From NCBI GenBank assembly GCA_018661465.1, contig JABJIC010000017.1:1-64000 (forward strand): 64,000 nucleotides of DNA, in the 5' to 3' direction. Below, in pieces: positions 39,024 to 51,237 of the stretch; position 1 is the first letter of the stretch; each line of letters starts with the position of its first letter. A program made the translations under genes and the position numbers. Origin of the DNA: Gammaproteobacteria bacterium (GTDB taxonomy: Bacteria > Pseudomonadota > Gammaproteobacteria > Pseudomonadales > Pseudohongiellaceae). Under the pieces are notes generated by a model. It was not told the DNA's origin. It did not search any database and worked only from the letters and a program-made list of their open reading frames with translations.

Positions 39024-41123
39024 ATGACTGATTTATCACTTTATAGAAACATAGGTATTTTCGCCCACGTTGATGCCGGCAAAACCACCACCACAGAACG
39101 TATTCTTAAGCTAACCGGTAAAATCCATAAAACCGGGGAAGTGCATGATGGTGAAGCAACAACAGATTTCATGGATCAGGAGAAGGAGCGCGGAATCACT
39201 ATTCAGTCTGCGGCGACCACCTGTTTCTGGGATGACCACCGTTTCAATATTATTGATACTCCGGGTCACGTTGATTTCACTGTTGAGGTGTATCGCTCAC
39301 TTAAGGTGCTGGATGGAGGCGTTGGTGTATTTTGTGGTTCGGGCGGTGTTGAGCCCCAGTCAGAAACTAACTGGCGCTATGCCAATGATTCAGCAGTATC
39401 GCGCATTATCTTTGTTAACAAGCTGGACCGCGTAGGCGCAGATTTCCTCAAAGTTGTTGGTCAGGTCGAGAACGTTCTCGGCGCAAACCCTCTGGTCATG
39501 GTATTACCCATCGGCAGAGAAGACGATTTTATAGGTATAGTTGACCTCCTCACACGCAAGGCACATGTTTGGCCTGATCCGGGCAACCCTGAAAAGTTCG
39601 AAATTGGCGAAGTGCCAGAAGACATGGTTGATCAAGTAGAGGAATGGCGTGAAAAATTAATTGAAACGGCTGTTGAGCAAGATGATGACGTGATGGAAGC
39701 CTATCTAGAAGGTGAAGAGCCGTCGATGGATGACATTAAGCGCTGCATCCGCAAAGGCACAATCGCCCTGGACTTCTTCCCTACTTATTGTGGTTCTGCA
39801 TTTAAGGACAAAGGTATTCAATTGGTATTGGATGCGGTTGTTGATTTTCTGCCCAGCCCAACCGAAGTTCCACCTCAGCCTTTAACCGATGAGGAAGGCG
39901 AACCCAACGGTGAGTTCGCTACAGTCGCTGCTGAGTCTGAACCATTTCGCGCATTGGCATTCAAAATTATGGATGACCGCTTTGGCGCCCTGACCTTTGT
40001 TAGAGTTTATTCCGGTGTGCTGAACAAAGGCGATACCATTTTAAATTCATATACAGGTAAAACCGAGCGCATTGGCCGTATGGTAGAAATGCATGCCGAT
40101 GACCGTGCTGAAATTGATAGAGCGCAAGCCGGTGACATTTTCGCCATCGTTGGCATGAAGAACGTGCAAACAGGTCATACCCTATGTAGCAAAGATCACC
40201 CCTGTACTCTGGAACCCATGATTTTCCCTGATCCGGTTATATCAATTGCGGTATCACCGAAAGACAAGGCCAGTGTTGAGAAAATGAGCATCGCCATTGG
40301 CAAAATGGTAGCGGAAGATCCTTCATTTCGAGTAGAGACAGACGAAGATTCCGGCGAAACCATTCTCAAGGGAATGGGCGAGTTACACCTTGATATTAAA
40401 GTCGATATTTTGAATCGTACTTACGGTGTTGAACTGGAAGTAGGCGCACCTCAAGTAGCCTACCGTGAAACAATTACCCAGGAAATTGATGACACCTACA
40501 CACACAAGAAGCAGTCAGGTGGTTCCGGTCAATTCGGTAAGATCGATTACCGTATTAAGCCAGGCGAACCAGGCACAGGCTATGTATTTAGCTCTTCTGT
40601 TGTAGGCGGTAATGTACCGAAGGAATTCTTCCCTGCTATTGAGAAAGGTTTCAAAGGCATGATGGAGCACGGCCCAATAGCGGGCTTCCCAGTGTTAGAC
40701 ATTGAGATCGAACTATATGATGGTGGCTTTCACGCAGTGGATTCATCAGCAGTAGCTTTTGAACTTGCAGCGAGAGGCGCTTACCGTCAGTCAATGCCTA
40801 AGGCCGGACCCGAGTTAATCGAGCCGATCATGAAGGTAGATGTATTTACTCCTGATGATCACGTGGGCGATGTAATTGGCGATTTAAACCGTCGTCGCGG
40901 CATGATCAAAGATCAGGACTCTGGCACCACAGGTGTTCGCATTAAAGCCGATGTGCCTCTAGCAGAAATGTTTGGCTACATTGGCACCCTGCGGACAATG
41001 ACCTCAGGTCGCGGTCAGTTCTCTATGGAGTTCTCTCATTACCTGCAATGCCCAAGGTCAGTCTCTGAAGACGTTGTTGCAGCTGAGAAAGAAAGACAGG
41101 AAGCGAAAAAATCCAAGAAGTAA
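39024..41123 (+). CDS. fusA2: Elongation factor G, second paralogue (FusA2)
   Basis: EF-G is the GTPase that drives ribosomal translocation. The protein has G1 HVDAGKTT (15-22), [13 protein letters not shown] and the later EF-G domains ending with GMIKDQDSG and [15 protein letters not shown]. The stretch [17 protein letters not shown] and the isolated position, away from rpsL-rpsG-tufA, point to the EF-G2 paralogue. I start at ATG 39024; an in-frame TTG at 39012 is weaker. It is a single-gene unit with a strong terminator. Confidence 0.9.
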   Translation: MTDLSLYRNIGIFAHVDAGKTTTTERILKLTGKIHKTGEVHDGEATTDFMDQEKERGITIQSAATTCFWDDHRFNIIDTPGHVDFTVEVYRSLKVLDGGVGVFCGSGGVEPQSETNWRYANDSAVSRIIFVNKLDRVGADFLKVVGQVENVLGANPLVMVLPIGREDDFIGIVDLLTRKAHVWPDPGNPEKFEIGEVPEDMVDQVEEWREKLIETAVEQDDDVMEAYLEGEEPSMDDIKRCIRKGTIALDFFPTYCGSAFKDKGIQLVLDAVVDFLPSPTEVPPQPLTDEEGEPNGEFATVAAESEPFRALAFKIMDDRFGALTFVRVYSGVLNKGDTILNSYTGKTERIGRMVEMHADDRAEIDRAQAGDIFAIVGMKNVQTGHTLCSKDHPCTLEPMIFPDPVISIAVSPKDKASVEKMSIAIGKMVAEDPSFRVETDEDSGETILKGMGELHLDIKVDILNRTYGVELEVGAPQVAYRETITQEIDDTYTHKKQSGGSGQFGKIDYRIKPGEPGTGYVFSSSVVGGNVPKEFFPAIEKGFKGMMEHGPIAGFPVLDIEIELYDGGFHAVDSSAVAFELAARGAYRQSMPKAGPELIEPIMKVDVFTPDDHVGDVIGDLNRRRGMIKDQDSGTTGVRIKADVPLAEMFGYIGTLRTMTSGRGQFSMEFSHYLQCPRSVSEDVVAAEKERQEAKKSKK

Positions 41124-41142
41124 GTTAAATCTCTTGTTTTTG

Positions 41143-41180
41143 AAGGCCCCGATAATAAATGTTATCGGGGCCTTTTTTGT
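41143..41180 (+). terminator. Rho-independent terminator of fusA2
   Basis: AAGGCCCCGATAA (41143-41155) pairs perfectly with TTATCGGGGCCTT (41162-41174), followed by TTTT. Confidence 0.93.
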
Positions 41181-41329
41181 ATAGGATCAAAGAACGAATA
41201 AATAGGGTCAACGCATAACTAATGAATCAAGAAAGACATGCTGCGGCACGCCTAAGATCATTGACGATGGTCGCATAACGCTAAAGCGATTAGCGATTAA
41301 TTCAATACCTGACCGGACACCAAGTAACC

Positions 41330-41701
41330 ATGAACAAGCCACCTGCCGGCACTGCCGAACGCATAGCAAAGATGACCTTTTCATCAGTCTACCCACTCTA
41401 CTTAGCAAAAATTGAAAAGAAAGGCAGAACCGAAAAAGAGCTACACGAAGTCATCGAGTGGCTAACTGGCTACGATGAAAAAAAATTGGGATCCCTGATC
41501 GACGACGAAGTGACCTTTGGAACCTTCTTTGAGAATTGCAGGCTAAATCCGAATGCTCAGCTTATTAAGGGTGCCATCTGCGGTTACAAAGTCGAAGAGT
41601 TGGAAGATCCACTTATTCAACAGGCCAGATATCTGGACAAGCTGGTCGACGAACTGGGTAAAGGAAAGAAGATGGACAAAATACTGCGTGTTGCTGAATA
41701 A
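41330..41701 (+). CDS. DUF2200 family protein
   Basis: The 123-residue protein matches the DUF2200 pattern: [24 protein letters not shown] then [43 protein letters not shown] and [23 protein letters not shown]. These proteins are of unknown function and occur widely in bacteria. The second methionine at residue 15 could also be the start. It is flanked by a terminator on the left and a repeat-rich region on the right. Confidence 0.85.
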   Translation: MNKPPAGTAERIAKMTFSSVYPLYLAKIEKKGRTEKELHEVIEWLTGYDEKKLGSLIDDEVTFGTFFENCRLNPNAQLIKGAICGYKVEELEDPLIQQARYLDKLVDELGKGKKMDKILRVAE

Positions 41702-41772
41702 CCCAGCGTGACAACTTACTAGTAGAAATATTGGCCAGGGCGGCCAGATTTACCGACGACCACTACACTCCC

Positions 41773-41884
41773 TTTAAGCGGGGACACATTAATCATAGAG
41801 GTCAGAGTGGTTAGATTTAGTCTATTTGCGTGTCAGATTGAAAATCAAAGTACTCCGACCCCTTTGATTTGACCCCTTTGATTT
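41773..41884. repeat. Possible remnant of REP-type palindromic sequences
   Basis: Short motifs such as GGGGACACATTAATC (41780-41794), AGGTCAGAGTGGTT (41799-41812) and two tandem copies of GACCCCTTTGATTT (41857-41870 and 41871-41884) are present. An upstream AAATCAAAG (41842-41850) pairs with either copy. From memory, motifs like these accompany REP-associated tyrosine transposases in gammaproteobacteria, but no transposase gene is here. Confidence 0.4.
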
Positions 41885-41903
41885 CAACCTTTTCTATTCG
41901 CTA

Positions 41904-43037
41904 CTAAAAATTCGAAAATATTCGCTGGTGCTCTGAGAGGATTCGCTGCGTCTCGTCCGGTTCCGGATTTGTCGAGTAATCGCCCAACTTGAACGTTCCA
42001 CCAAGAACCAAGGCGTCCGAGCGGGAGAACATATAAAGGCTGCCCGGCCCTCCTCCAATAGTTAGGTAATCAACGTCAGGATCAGGTGGCAGAAATACCA
42101 GCTGTCCCTTGGCAGGAGTCAACTCGGCATCCTCGAATAAAGTTGCCGCTCCAAGCCCGGTGCAGTTGAACAAGACTGACTCCGGCAAAGACAGAATCTC
42201 TTCTTTATTGCTGAAATTTCGAATCACGAACTCCCCGCCCGCCTGATAAAAGTCTTCCGTCAGTCGCCGAAGAAAAGTAGCAGGCTCAACCATCATAGTG
42301 AGTTCGTGACGCACATAAGGAACCGGAAATGGGTGCTCATTACGGGAAAGGTCGACTCGGTAAGGGTATAGATCCCCAAATTCTCCATCATCTCCGATAG
42401 GCGTGTCGCTCAGTGTGTACAGCTCTGTCCAGCGAACCCCGTAATCCGGCCCACCTAAATTAGTAAAAGCATGGTGTGCCACACGGGCGGCGAACTGCAA
42501 TTGAGATTTAAATGCCGGCGAGGAAACTTCGGGATCGTGAACGCTATAGGGCCCCCATTCTCCTCCCGCGACATTGGAAGTAGTATGCCGGGCCACTGCC
42601 CGGGTATAGATTTTGACTTTCCAGCCAGCGTCTTGCAGCAATCGGGCACTGGTCAGGCCCATAACACCACCGCCTATCACCGCTACCTCACCAGGTTCCA
42701 AGCCAGCAGTTTCGCGAACCGCCAATGCAGAGGAACCCCAGGACAGACTAATGCCACCTCCACCGTGACCATAATTATGAACAACTAGCTTGTCACCAAA
42801 GCGCTCACTCTTTACAACAAACCCCGATGCCCGATAGGGTCGATGACCAACGATTTCGCGAATAACATTGTCCGCAGAAATTCTGGGTGCAACCCAGGGC
42901 TTTCTCGAGTATGGCCGTTGATATCTTGCAGTGGAGGTAGCTACCGACGCACAGCCGGTAATAGTTGTAGCGATAGCTCCTGCGCCTATAGCTTTAAGCA
43001 GATTTCGACGGACTTGCAGATTTTTGGGAGCGCTCAT
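41904..43037 (-). CDS. Tat-exported, permuted D-amino-acid-oxidase-like flavoprotein
   Basis: The 377-residue protein begins with a twin-arginine signal (QVRRNLLKAIGAGAI) and a lipoprotein-like GC at 28-29. The segment VGHRPYRASGFVV followed by KLVVHNYGHGGGGISLSWG (63-101) resembles the C-terminal signature of D-amino-acid oxidases, but here it lies in front of the FAD loop IGGGVMGLTSARLL (121-134), which normally is at the N-terminus. The rest (TTSNVAGGEWGPY, CTGLGAATLFEDAELTPAKGQLV) follows DAO order. A natural circular permutation is the simplest reading; related permuted proteins may be known. Substrate unknown. Confidence 0.78.
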   Translation of the reverse strand: MSAPKNLQVRRNLLKAIGAGAIATTITGCASVATSTARYQRPYSRKPWVAPRISADNVIREIVGHRPYRASGFVVKSERFGDKLVVHNYGHGGGGISLSWGSSALAVRETAGLEPGEVAVIGGGVMGLTSARLLQDAGWKVKIYTRAVARHTTSNVAGGEWGPYSVHDPEVSSPAFKSQLQFAARVAHHAFTNLGGPDYGVRWTELYTLSDTPIGDDGEFGDLYPYRVDLSRNEHPFPVPYVRHELTMMVEPATFLRRLTEDFYQAGGEFVIRNFSNKEEILSLPESVLFNCTGLGAATLFEDAELTPAKGQLVFLPPDPDVDYLTIGGGPGSLYMFSRSDALVLGGTFKLGDYSTNPEPDETQRILSEHQRIFSNF

Positions 43038-43177
43038 AGCTTATAAGCTTAACTGATTAAGCCTGTCTTGTAATACCGTTGACGTGGGTCACTGAATACA
43101 AAGGGATCAAATCACCATAATTTCTTCGATTTCGCAAGGTCGAGGGAGGTGGTTCGCAGGGTACTAAAAAGAGAAAT

Positions 43178-43254
43178 TGGTCGGGACGAGAGGATTTGAA
43201 CCTCTGACCACTACACCCCCAGTGTAGTGCGCTACCAGACTGCGCTACGCCCCG
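43178..43254 (-). tRNA. tRNA-Pro (anticodon GGG), CCA encoded
   Basis: Read on the minus strand the 5' end CGGGGCG pairs with CGTCCCG near the 3' end, with discriminator A and encoded CCA (43178-43180). The anticodon stem CTACA/TGTAG frames the loop CTGGGGG. The T arm is AGAGG TTCAAAT CCTCT. It lies downstream of merR in the same direction, closing the translation operon. Confidence 0.95.
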
Positions 43255-43430
43255 ATGAAGATTGTTTCTGAACTATGAGAATTTTACCTACTTCACTCTG
43301 CGGGCTTGATCCCTGTGTGCTGCGCTTCCATTCTTAGTCTGGCTTATCTAACCTTCTTCTTGTTACCAGAGAGGGAGTTACGACAGTGTACGTCATGGGC
43401 CGTGTTCTCCCCGAATTTTTTATTACAGAT

Positions 43431-43784
43431 TTACAGACGAGATATAACGGCTTCCAGGTCTTTCACCAGTGATTTGATCTCTCCGGCATTTACGTTGGTC
43501 TTTGCGACCTCATCAGGGTCATCACTCATCTTCTGGCGTGCGCCACCGATGGTGTAGCCCTGCTCGTAGAGAAGGCTTTTGATCTGGCGAATAAGGATTA
43601 CGTCTTGGCGCTGGTAATATCGACGGTTTCCACGTCTTTTAACCGGCTTCAATGAAGGAAATTCGGCTTCCCAGTAACGAAGTACGTGGGGTTTTACTGC
43701 GCAGAGCTCGCCTACTTCACCGATAGTGAAGTAACGCTTTGGAGGTATTGGAGGTAATTCGTCGTTATTCTTCGGTTCCAGCAT
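43431..43784 (-). CDS. MerR-family transcriptional regulator
   Basis: The 117-residue protein has an N-terminal MerR winged helix ([47 protein letters not shown]) and a short C-terminal coil of about 35 residues that lacks metal-binding cysteines. The small form next to ihfA at the end of the thrS-pheT-ihfA operon is a common gammaproteobacterial arrangement; its target is not known. The start overlaps the end of ihfA by 20 bases. Confidence 0.92.
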   Translation of the reverse strand: MLEPKNNDELPPIPPKRYFTIGEVGELCAVKPHVLRYWEAEFPSLKPVKRRGNRRYYQRQDVILIRQIKSLLYEQGYTIGGARQKMSDDPDEVAKTNVNAGEIKSLVKDLEAVISRL

Positions 43785-44073
43785 AGCTCTCTACCCTTGC
43801 TTTTAACTTCTGCCCTGGTCGGAATGTTACAACTCGACGTGCCTTAATGGGTATTTCCTCACCGGTTTTTGGATTCCGGCCAGGACGCTGTTTCTTGTCT
43901 CTGAGATCAAAATTGCCATAGCCCGAAAGCTTAACCTGTTCGTTCTTTTCGAGAGAGAGGCGAATTTCTTCAAAAAACTGCTCAACCACTTCTTTGGCTT
44001 CGCGTTTGTTTAAACCCAGCTCTTCGAAGAGGCATTCAGCCATGTCGGCTTTGGTTAGTGCGCCATCCGCCAT
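43765..44073 (-). CDS. ihfA: Integration host factor alpha subunit
   Basis: IHF alpha (102 residues) forms a DNA-bending heterodimer with IHF beta, encoded at 60432-60734. The conserved [24 protein letters not shown] arm and the closing [15 protein letters not shown] are present. It follows pheT by 14 bases, the usual operon position. Confidence 0.97.
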   Translation of the reverse strand: MADGALTKADMAECLFEELGLNKREAKEVVEQFFEEIRLSLEKNEQVKLSGYGNFDLRDKKQRPGRNPKTGEEIPIKARRVVTFRPGQKLKARVESYAGTEE

Positions 44074-44087
44074 ATCAAGATCCCCAA

Positions 44088-46490
44088 CTAATTCCGCAAA
44101 TTTGCATTAAAATCGTCTTGTAGTCCGTTGACGCAAGTACTAATTATTGCATTTATGTCGTCGTCGCTAAGAGTGCGTGAAGGATGCTGCCACGTCAAGC
44201 CCAAAGCGATACTTTTTTTATCTTTTGCGACCGCATCCCCTTGATATACATCAAATATTCGAAGGTCGCTCAAATACTCTCCTGCATTGGCCCTAACATT
44301 GTCTAAAATTTGAGCAGAAGTGGTGCTTATATCGAGGACAAATGCCAGATCTCGACTCACTTCCGGGTATTTAGACAGCTTGCTAGCCACCGGAATTGAC
44401 TTAATATTGAGCTGATCCAGAGCAAGTTCAAACAGATAGGTGTTCTCTGTGATGCCCAGTTTGCGCTGGATTGCCGGGTGCAGCGCGCCAATATAACCTA
44501 CTAATTCACCGCCCTTTTCCACTCTTGCGCATTGTCCGCTATGGAAGCAGCCGAATTGCGCAGAGCTAAAGCTGTAAGACAGCCCTTCTCCACTAAGATC
44601 GAATAATGATTCAATGTCACCTTTTACATCATAAAAATCACTTAAATCTTTGTTTGTATTCCAGTTTAATGGGTTTTTTGATCCGGAGATCAATCCTGCC
44701 AGCCTTCCCTGCTGCCGGATCTCACCGTCTATAGACTGGAATACCAAGCCGGACTCAAACAGTCGAATCCGATCCTGCTGCCTGTTTTCATTGTATTTTA
44801 AACAGCTTAAAAGCCCCGGCAATATACTGGGCCTCATTACTGACATTTCGGCTGATATGGGGTTCTGTAATTCTATTAGTGTTTCGCCGGGGCAACTGAT
44901 TGCCGCAATCTCCGGATCGATAAAGCTGTAGGTAATCACTTCCTGGTAGCCAAGAGCCACCAAATGCTGCCTGATGCGGGAAATACCGAGCTCAGCCTCT
45001 GGTTTGGACTTCAATTGCTGCTTAGTGAGGCCGCCTTCCTGAGGAATATTGTTATATCCATAGATACGGGCAATTTCTTCGATCAAATCGGCCTCTATGG
45101 CTACATCGAAGCGAAATGAGGGCACATTGACCACAATTCCGTCGTCATCTTTGGATTCTGTCTCAAAGCCAAGGCGTGTAAGGATATCCACTACCTCGGC
45201 GCTGCCCATCTCTACACCCAGAAAGCGCTTGATAGAGCAGTAATTCAGTCTGACCTGAGCAGCCGTAGGCAGCTTTCCCGTGGCTTCGGTAATCGGCCCG
45301 GCTTCACCACCAACAATCTCTAATAGAAGCTGAGTGCCGCGCTCAATAGCTTCATGCTGCAAGCTGTAGTCCACGCCTCTCTCATAACGATGAGAAGCAT
45401 CTGTATGCATGCCGTAGGCTCTTGCCTTGCCGGCAATGGCTAACTGGGAGAAGAATGCGCACTCAAGGAACACATCGCTGGTTTCATCTGTAACCGATGT
45501 ATCCAGCCCGCCCATGATGCCCGCCATAGCAACTGCTTTCTTCGAATCTGCAATTACCAAAGTATCAGGGGTCAGCTCTACTTCTTTGCCGTCCAGCAAA
45601 GTAAGCTTTTCATTCTTGTTGGCTAAACGAACATCGATATGCCCTTCCAGCTTTGCAAAATCGAAAGCATGCATGGGTTGGCCAAGTTCCATTAACACGT
45701 AGTTAGTGACATCAACAATAGGATCAATACTTCGCAAACCGGATCTGCGTAGCTTCTCTTGCATCCAGAGTGGAGACTCTGAGTTCAGGTTGATGTTCTT
45801 GATGACTCTTCCGAGGTATCGAGGGCATTCGCTTGCTGCTGTTATGCCAATTGGAAATTCATCACTGATAGATTGTGGCGCGGCTTGAGCTTCTGGGTAA
45901 CTAACATCCTGTCGAGTAATAACACCCACTTCCCTGGCGAGCCCTTTCATGCCAAGACAGTCACCTCTGTTAGGTGTCAGGTCTAACTCGATGCTTATAT
46001 CGTCGAGTTGCAAATAAGTTCTAACGTCCTCACCAACAGGAGCGTTTTCTGATAACTCAAACAAACCTTCGGAACTTTCTTCAAGCCCGAGTTCTTCTGC
46101 AGAACAAAGCATGCCATTTGATTCGACACCGCGCAGCTTTGCTTTTTTAATCTTGAAAGGTTTTTCGTCGCCGTCTGGTTTTGAACTTACAGGGAGTATC
46201 TCTGCACCAATAATTGCAAAAGGAACTTTCATCCCTTCTCTAACATTAGGCGCACCGCAAACAACTTGAAATAAATCTTTGCCATCACTAACCTGGCATA
46301 CGTTTAGTTTGTCAGCATCAGGATGAGGCTCAACCTTATTCACCACACCAACTATGATTCCACTAAACTCACGGGCAACAGCAGACGAACCATCGACCTC
46401 CAAACCAGCCATGGTTAGTTCATCTATTAGCTGCTGAGTTTCAAGCTTGTGATCTACAAGTTCACTAAGCCACTGTTCGCTGAATATCAT
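44088..46490 (-). CDS. pheT: Phenylalanyl-tRNA synthetase beta chain
   Basis: The 800-residue beta subunit contains an EMAP-type RNA-binding domain near 40-150 ([18 protein letters not shown]), B3/B4 editing and B5 domains, and a C-terminal anticodon-binding ferredoxin-like domain ([14 protein letters not shown], then [14 protein letters not shown] [10 protein letters not shown]). It pairs with PheS to charge tRNA-Phe. It lies 92 bases downstream of pheS and just ahead of ihfA. Confidence 0.97.
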   Translation of the reverse strand: MIFSEQWLSELVDHKLETQQLIDELTMAGLEVDGSSAVAREFSGIIVGVVNKVEPHPDADKLNVCQVSDGKDLFQVVCGAPNVREGMKVPFAIIGAEILPVSSKPDGDEKPFKIKKAKLRGVESNGMLCSAEELGLEESSEGLFELSENAPVGEDVRTYLQLDDISIELDLTPNRGDCLGMKGLAREVGVITRQDVSYPEAQAAPQSISDEFPIGITAASECPRYLGRVIKNINLNSESPLWMQEKLRRSGLRSIDPIVDVTNYVLMELGQPMHAFDFAKLEGHIDVRLANKNEKLTLLDGKEVELTPDTLVIADSKKAVAMAGIMGGLDTSVTDETSDVFLECAFFSQLAIAGKARAYGMHTDASHRYERGVDYSLQHEAIERGTQLLLEIVGGEAGPITEATGKLPTAAQVRLNYCSIKRFLGVEMGSAEVVDILTRLGFETESKDDDGIVVNVPSFRFDVAIEADLIEEIARIYGYNNIPQEGGLTKQQLKSKPEAELGISRIRQHLVALGYQEVITYSFIDPEIAAISCPGETLIELQNPISAEMSVMRPSILPGLLSCLKYNENRQQDRIRLFESGLVFQSIDGEIRQQGRLAGLISGSKNPLNWNTNKDLSDFYDVKGDIESLFDLSGEGLSYSFSSAQFGCFHSGQCARVEKGGELVGYIGALHPAIQRKLGITENTYLFELALDQLNIKSIPVASKLSKYPEVSRDLAFVLDISTTSAQILDNVRANAGEYLSDLRIFDVYQGDAVAKDKKSIALGLTWQHPSRTLSDDDINAIISTCVNGLQDDFNANLRN

Positions 46491-46582
46491 TATTAGGTGC
46501 TGACTCTTTTTCTAATTTATCTATTGATACAAATTTTAATTCTGCAACAGACCAAAACTAATCTGCTTAGGAAACGGTAGAC

Positions 46583-47978
<1,396 letters not shown>

Positions 47979-48003
47979 GATTTTCTCCTAAATAAGATTC
48001 AGA

Positions 48004-48198
48004 TTAGATTTCGCGAAGCATACGTTTTACTTGAGGAACGTTGTCGGCATGAACCGCACTTGTACCCCGTAATTGTCGCTTTCGCTTTGTCGTCATCTTG
48101 GTCAGGATATGACTCTTGTAGGCGCTTTTGCGCTTGAAGCCTGAGGCGGTTTTCTTGAACCGTTTCGAGGCACCGCTATGGGTTTTCAACTTACTCAT
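48004..48198 (-). CDS. rpmI: 50S ribosomal protein L35
   Basis: The 64-residue product reads [20 protein letters not shown] and ends [12 protein letters not shown], as L35 proteins do. The true start is the ATG at 48198; a longer open frame extends upstream but is not L35-like. It lies between infC and rplT. Confidence 0.97.
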   Translation of the reverse strand: MSKLKTHSGASKRFKKTASGFKRKSAYKSHILTKMTTKRKRQLRGTSAVHADNVPQVKRMLREI

Positions 48199-48230
48199 TG
48201 TGTAACTCCGCATTTGCTGCATTTCTATGC

Positions 48231-48249
48231 TTACTCTCTCTGAGAGTAA
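48231..48249 (-). promoter_or_regulatory. Small hairpin in the rpmI leader
   Basis: TTACTCTC pairs with GAGAGTAA (8 bp, loop of three), ending about 30 bases before the rpmI ATG. E. coli controls this leader with a pseudoknot bound by L20; this sequence could be part of such a site but I cannot confirm a pseudoknot. Confidence 0.4.
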
Positions 48250-48294
48250 AAAAAGTAGAAAGCTGCTTTTAATAAAATACCTAACAAGCAAAAA

Positions 48295-48336
48295 GGTCAG
48301 TGTCCATTGAACCCTGAGGATCAATGGACACTGACC
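48295..48336 (-). terminator. Perfect hairpin with T-run between infC and rpmI (possible attenuator)
   Basis: GGTCAGTGTCCATTGA (48295-48310) and TCAATGGACACTGACC (48321-48336) are perfect inverted repeats of 16 bp around a 10-base loop. In the direction of transcription (minus) the hairpin is followed by TTTTTG, so it has the form of an intrinsic terminator. It starts about 10 bases after the infC stop and would attenuate the downstream genes. Confidence 0.7.
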
Positions 48337-48346
48337 CTTCCTCTTA

Positions 48347-48871
48347 TTAGCGCTTTTTGACCGGTGCCAATACCATTAGTATTTGTCGGCCTTCCATCTT
48401 GGGCTCCTGCTCAACGACGCCATATTCAACAAGATCCACACGGATTCTGTTGACTAGCTCCATTCCAAGATGTTGATGGGCCATTTCCCGGCCTCGGAAT
48501 CGCAATGAAACCTTAACCTTGTCCCCATCTTCTAGGAAACGTATCAGGTTGCGTAGTTTTACCTGATAATCCCCTATTTCCGTCCCTGGTCGAAATTTGA
48601 TTTCTTTTACTTGTGTTCTTCGCTGCTTTTTCTTGTTTGCAGCTTTTTCCTTCTTAAGATCGAATATGTGCTTGCCATAATCCATGATCTTGCAGACCTG
48701 AGGCTCTGCATCAGGTGCAATCAGCACCAGATCAAGCTTATTTTCCGTCGCGGCTGCTCTGGCATCTTCTATGGATACAATACCTAGCTGTTCCCCTTTC
48801 TCACCTACCAGGCGAACCGGATCCGCCTCGATAAATTCATTAATAATGGGCTTCTTAGAGCTACTTCTCAT
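48347..48871 (-). CDS. infC: Translation initiation factor IF-3
   Basis: The 174-residue protein has the IF-3 N-domain ([20 protein letters not shown]), the Lys-rich linker ([31 protein letters not shown]) and the C-domain ([24 protein letters not shown]). The start here is an ATG at 48871; the AUU start that autoregulates E. coli infC is not required, though ATT codons occur just downstream. It lies 72 bases after thrS. Confidence 0.96.
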   Translation of the reverse strand: MRSSSKKPIINEFIEADPVRLVGEKGEQLGIVSIEDARAAATENKLDLVLIAPDAEPQVCKIMDYGKHIFDLKKEKAANKKKQRRTQVKEIKFRPGTEIGDYQVKLRNLIRFLEDGDKVKVSLRFRGREMAHQHLGMELVNRIRVDLVEYGVVEQEPKMEGRQILMVLAPVKKR

Positions 48872-48943
48872 GACTTGCGCGAGCGCTTTTTCCTCATATT
48901 CGTTAAATATCTAAATGTGTGCAGCTGTTCTTACTAGTTACAA

Positions 48944-50872
48944 CTACTCACTTGATTCTTCAGTGCGGCTAAATTGGGCAACATCCTGACTTAAGAGTGT
49001 ACAAAAGTCATCGATTGTCATCGCTCCAAGGTCTTCACCTCCGCGTTTTCTAACTGCAACACAGCCAGATTCCACTTCTTTATCTCCAACTACCAGGAGA
49101 TAAGGAATCTTCTGTAAAGTGTGCTCGCGGATTTTAAAGCCGATCTTCTCATTTCTCAAGTCCGTAGACACTCTAAACCCTTTATTTTTCAAGGATTCTT
49201 GTGTTTTTCGGCAATAATCGCCCTGCTTGTCCGTAATATTGAGAATTACTGCCTGTTCTGGTGCTAACCAGGCTGGCATGGCACCGGCATAATGCTCGAT
49301 CAAAATGCCGAGAAAACGCTCAAATGAGCCCAAAATTGCTCGGTGCAACATGACTGGAACTTTGCGACTGCCGTCTTCGGCAACATAGGAAGCACCAAGT
49401 CGCTCAGTAGTGCTGAAATCCAATTGAATTGTTCCGCATTGCTGGATCCTGCCCATGCAATCTTTCAGAGAGCACTCGATTTTAGGGCCATAAAAGGCTC
49501 CTTCTCCGGGTACCAGTTCCCAATGTTTGCCGGTGGCATTCAGCGCGTCTTTCAAAGCCTGCTCGGAAGCGTCCCAAAGCTCATCAGCACCCACTCGCTT
49601 TTCTGGTCGGGTTGAGAGTCTGAGAATAACTTCATCGAAGCCAAAATCCTTATATACAGAAAACAATAAGTCCATGAAGTCTGCGACTTCCGATTGGATC
49701 TGCTCATCAGTACAGAAAATATGGCCGTCGTCCTGCACGAAGCTGCGCACTCGCATCAGACCATGCATGCTGCCTGATGGCTCATAGCGGTGACATGAAC
49801 CAAATTCTGCCAATCGTAGAGGCAGATCGCGGTAGCTCTTCAATCCCTGGTTAAATACCTGGATATGACAGGGGCAATTCATCGGTTTGATCGCATACAT
49901 GCGATTGTCCGATTCCACGCTGAACATCTCGTCTGCAAATTTTGATGCATGGCCAGATTTCTCCCACAGTGTGTAATCTACCAACTGCGGGGTATTGATT
50001 TCTTTATAGCCGTTGGCATCTTGCACTTTCTGCATGTATTCCTGAACGGCCTTGTATATTGCCCAGCCCTTCGGATGCCAGAATGGCATGCCCGGAGCTT
50101 CTTCCTGAAAATGAAACAGGTCGAGGTGTTTGCCAAGTTTGCGATGATCGCGCTTTTCAGCTTCTTCGAGTCGCTGCAAATAGAGCTTCAAGTCAGCCTT
50201 GGAGCCCCAGGCTGTTCCGTAGACTCGCTGCAACACATCATTGTCTGAATCACCTTTCCAGTAGGCACCCGCCACCGAAGTCAGCTTGAACGCCTTAATT
50301 TTACCTGTGCTCGGCACATGAGGGCCGCGGCAGAGGTCGATAAAGTCACCCTGCTTGTAGAAAGAGAGGTCTTCGTCGCCGGGGATAGACTCGATAATTT
50401 TTACTTTATAGTCTTCGCCCATCTCATTGAACATGGCAATGGCATCGCTGCGATTCATCACCGAGCGCTCAACTACTAAGTTTTCTTTAACAATTGCTCC
50501 CATGGCTTTTTCGATAGCCTGAAGGTCTTCGGGAGTAAATGTACTTTCGTAGGCGAAATCATAGAAGAAGCCGTCTTCGGTTACAGGACCAACAGTTACT
50601 TGCGCCTTGGGAAACAGCCGCTGAACTGCTTGCGCCATAAGGTGAGCACAGGAGTGCCGTAACACTTCGACTCCATCAGTGTCTCTCTCGGTAATTAGCG
50701 CAACTTCAGAATCTTCATTCACTTCGAATGAGGTGTCTACCAAGGCCCCATTAACACGCCCCGCCAACGCAGCCTTTGCCAGGCCGGGCCCTATGGATTC
50801 TGCTATTCCCGCAACAGTAATAGAGCCTTCGTATTCTCTCTTGCTGCCGTCCGGTAATGTAATCTGTAACAT
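48944..50872 (-). CDS. thrS: Threonyl-tRNA synthetase
   Basis: The 642-residue enzyme has the N-terminal TGS domain, the editing domain ([26 protein letters not shown]) and the class II catalytic core with zinc ligands in [21 protein letters not shown] and the late [21 protein letters not shown]. It opens the operon thrS-infC-rpmI-rplT-pheS-pheT-ihfA-merR. The 120-base leader before it carries no clear operator that I can recognise. Confidence 0.97.
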   Translation of the reverse strand: MLQITLPDGSKREYEGSITVAGIAESIGPGLAKAALAGRVNGALVDTSFEVNEDSEVALITERDTDGVEVLRHSCAHLMAQAVQRLFPKAQVTVGPVTEDGFFYDFAYESTFTPEDLQAIEKAMGAIVKENLVVERSVMNRSDAIAMFNEMGEDYKVKIIESIPGDEDLSFYKQGDFIDLCRGPHVPSTGKIKAFKLTSVAGAYWKGDSDNDVLQRVYGTAWGSKADLKLYLQRLEEAEKRDHRKLGKHLDLFHFQEEAPGMPFWHPKGWAIYKAVQEYMQKVQDANGYKEINTPQLVDYTLWEKSGHASKFADEMFSVESDNRMYAIKPMNCPCHIQVFNQGLKSYRDLPLRLAEFGSCHRYEPSGSMHGLMRVRSFVQDDGHIFCTDEQIQSEVADFMDLLFSVYKDFGFDEVILRLSTRPEKRVGADELWDASEQALKDALNATGKHWELVPGEGAFYGPKIECSLKDCMGRIQQCGTIQLDFSTTERLGASYVAEDGSRKVPVMLHRAILGSFERFLGILIEHYAGAMPAWLAPEQAVILNITDKQGDYCRKTQESLKNKGFRVSTDLRNEKIGFKIREHTLQKIPYLLVVGDKEVESGCVAVRKRGGEDLGAMTIDDFCTLLSQDVAQFSRTEESSE

Positions 50873-50994
50873 CTTCTTCTCGAATAGTAGTGAGATCAGC
50901 TGTTGCCGATCGATGTAGCTTTAAGCATTAGTATTGAGCTGTTGTTTTAAACAAGTGTTTTAAGCGGTTGTCTAAAAACATAAGTCTAGAGGAT

Positions 50995-51071
50995 TGGTAG
51001 GCACGGACAGATTCGAACTGTCGACTTCTACCATGTCATGGTAGCACTCTAACCAACTGAGTTACGCGCCT
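50995..51071 (-). tRNA. tRNA-Val (anticodon GAC), CCA encoded
   Basis: The acceptor AGGCGCG pairs with CGTGCCT, the discriminator is A and CCA is encoded (50995-50997). The anticodon arm is CTACC ATGACAT GGTAG and the T arm has GTTCGAATC. It lies between uvrB and thrS on the minus strand and may be transcribed ahead of thrS. Confidence 0.95.
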
Positions 51072-51237
51072 GTTATATCTAGTAACAGTATCTAGTTAAA
51101 TATCCAATAGTTGAACCCAAAAGAGGCTTCCAGTCCCGCTGAGAGTATTAGCTAATCTCCCCTGCAGAAAAGACTGGCGATTATACGGAAACAGGGCACC
51201 AAGTGTCGATGGCTTTCTTGGGAAAAATCAATTTAAG

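Noticed and set aside
50873-50994. A T-box or leader-peptide attenuator for thrS
   Set aside because: No threonine-rich leader frame and no specifier-type stem could be found in the 120 bases available.
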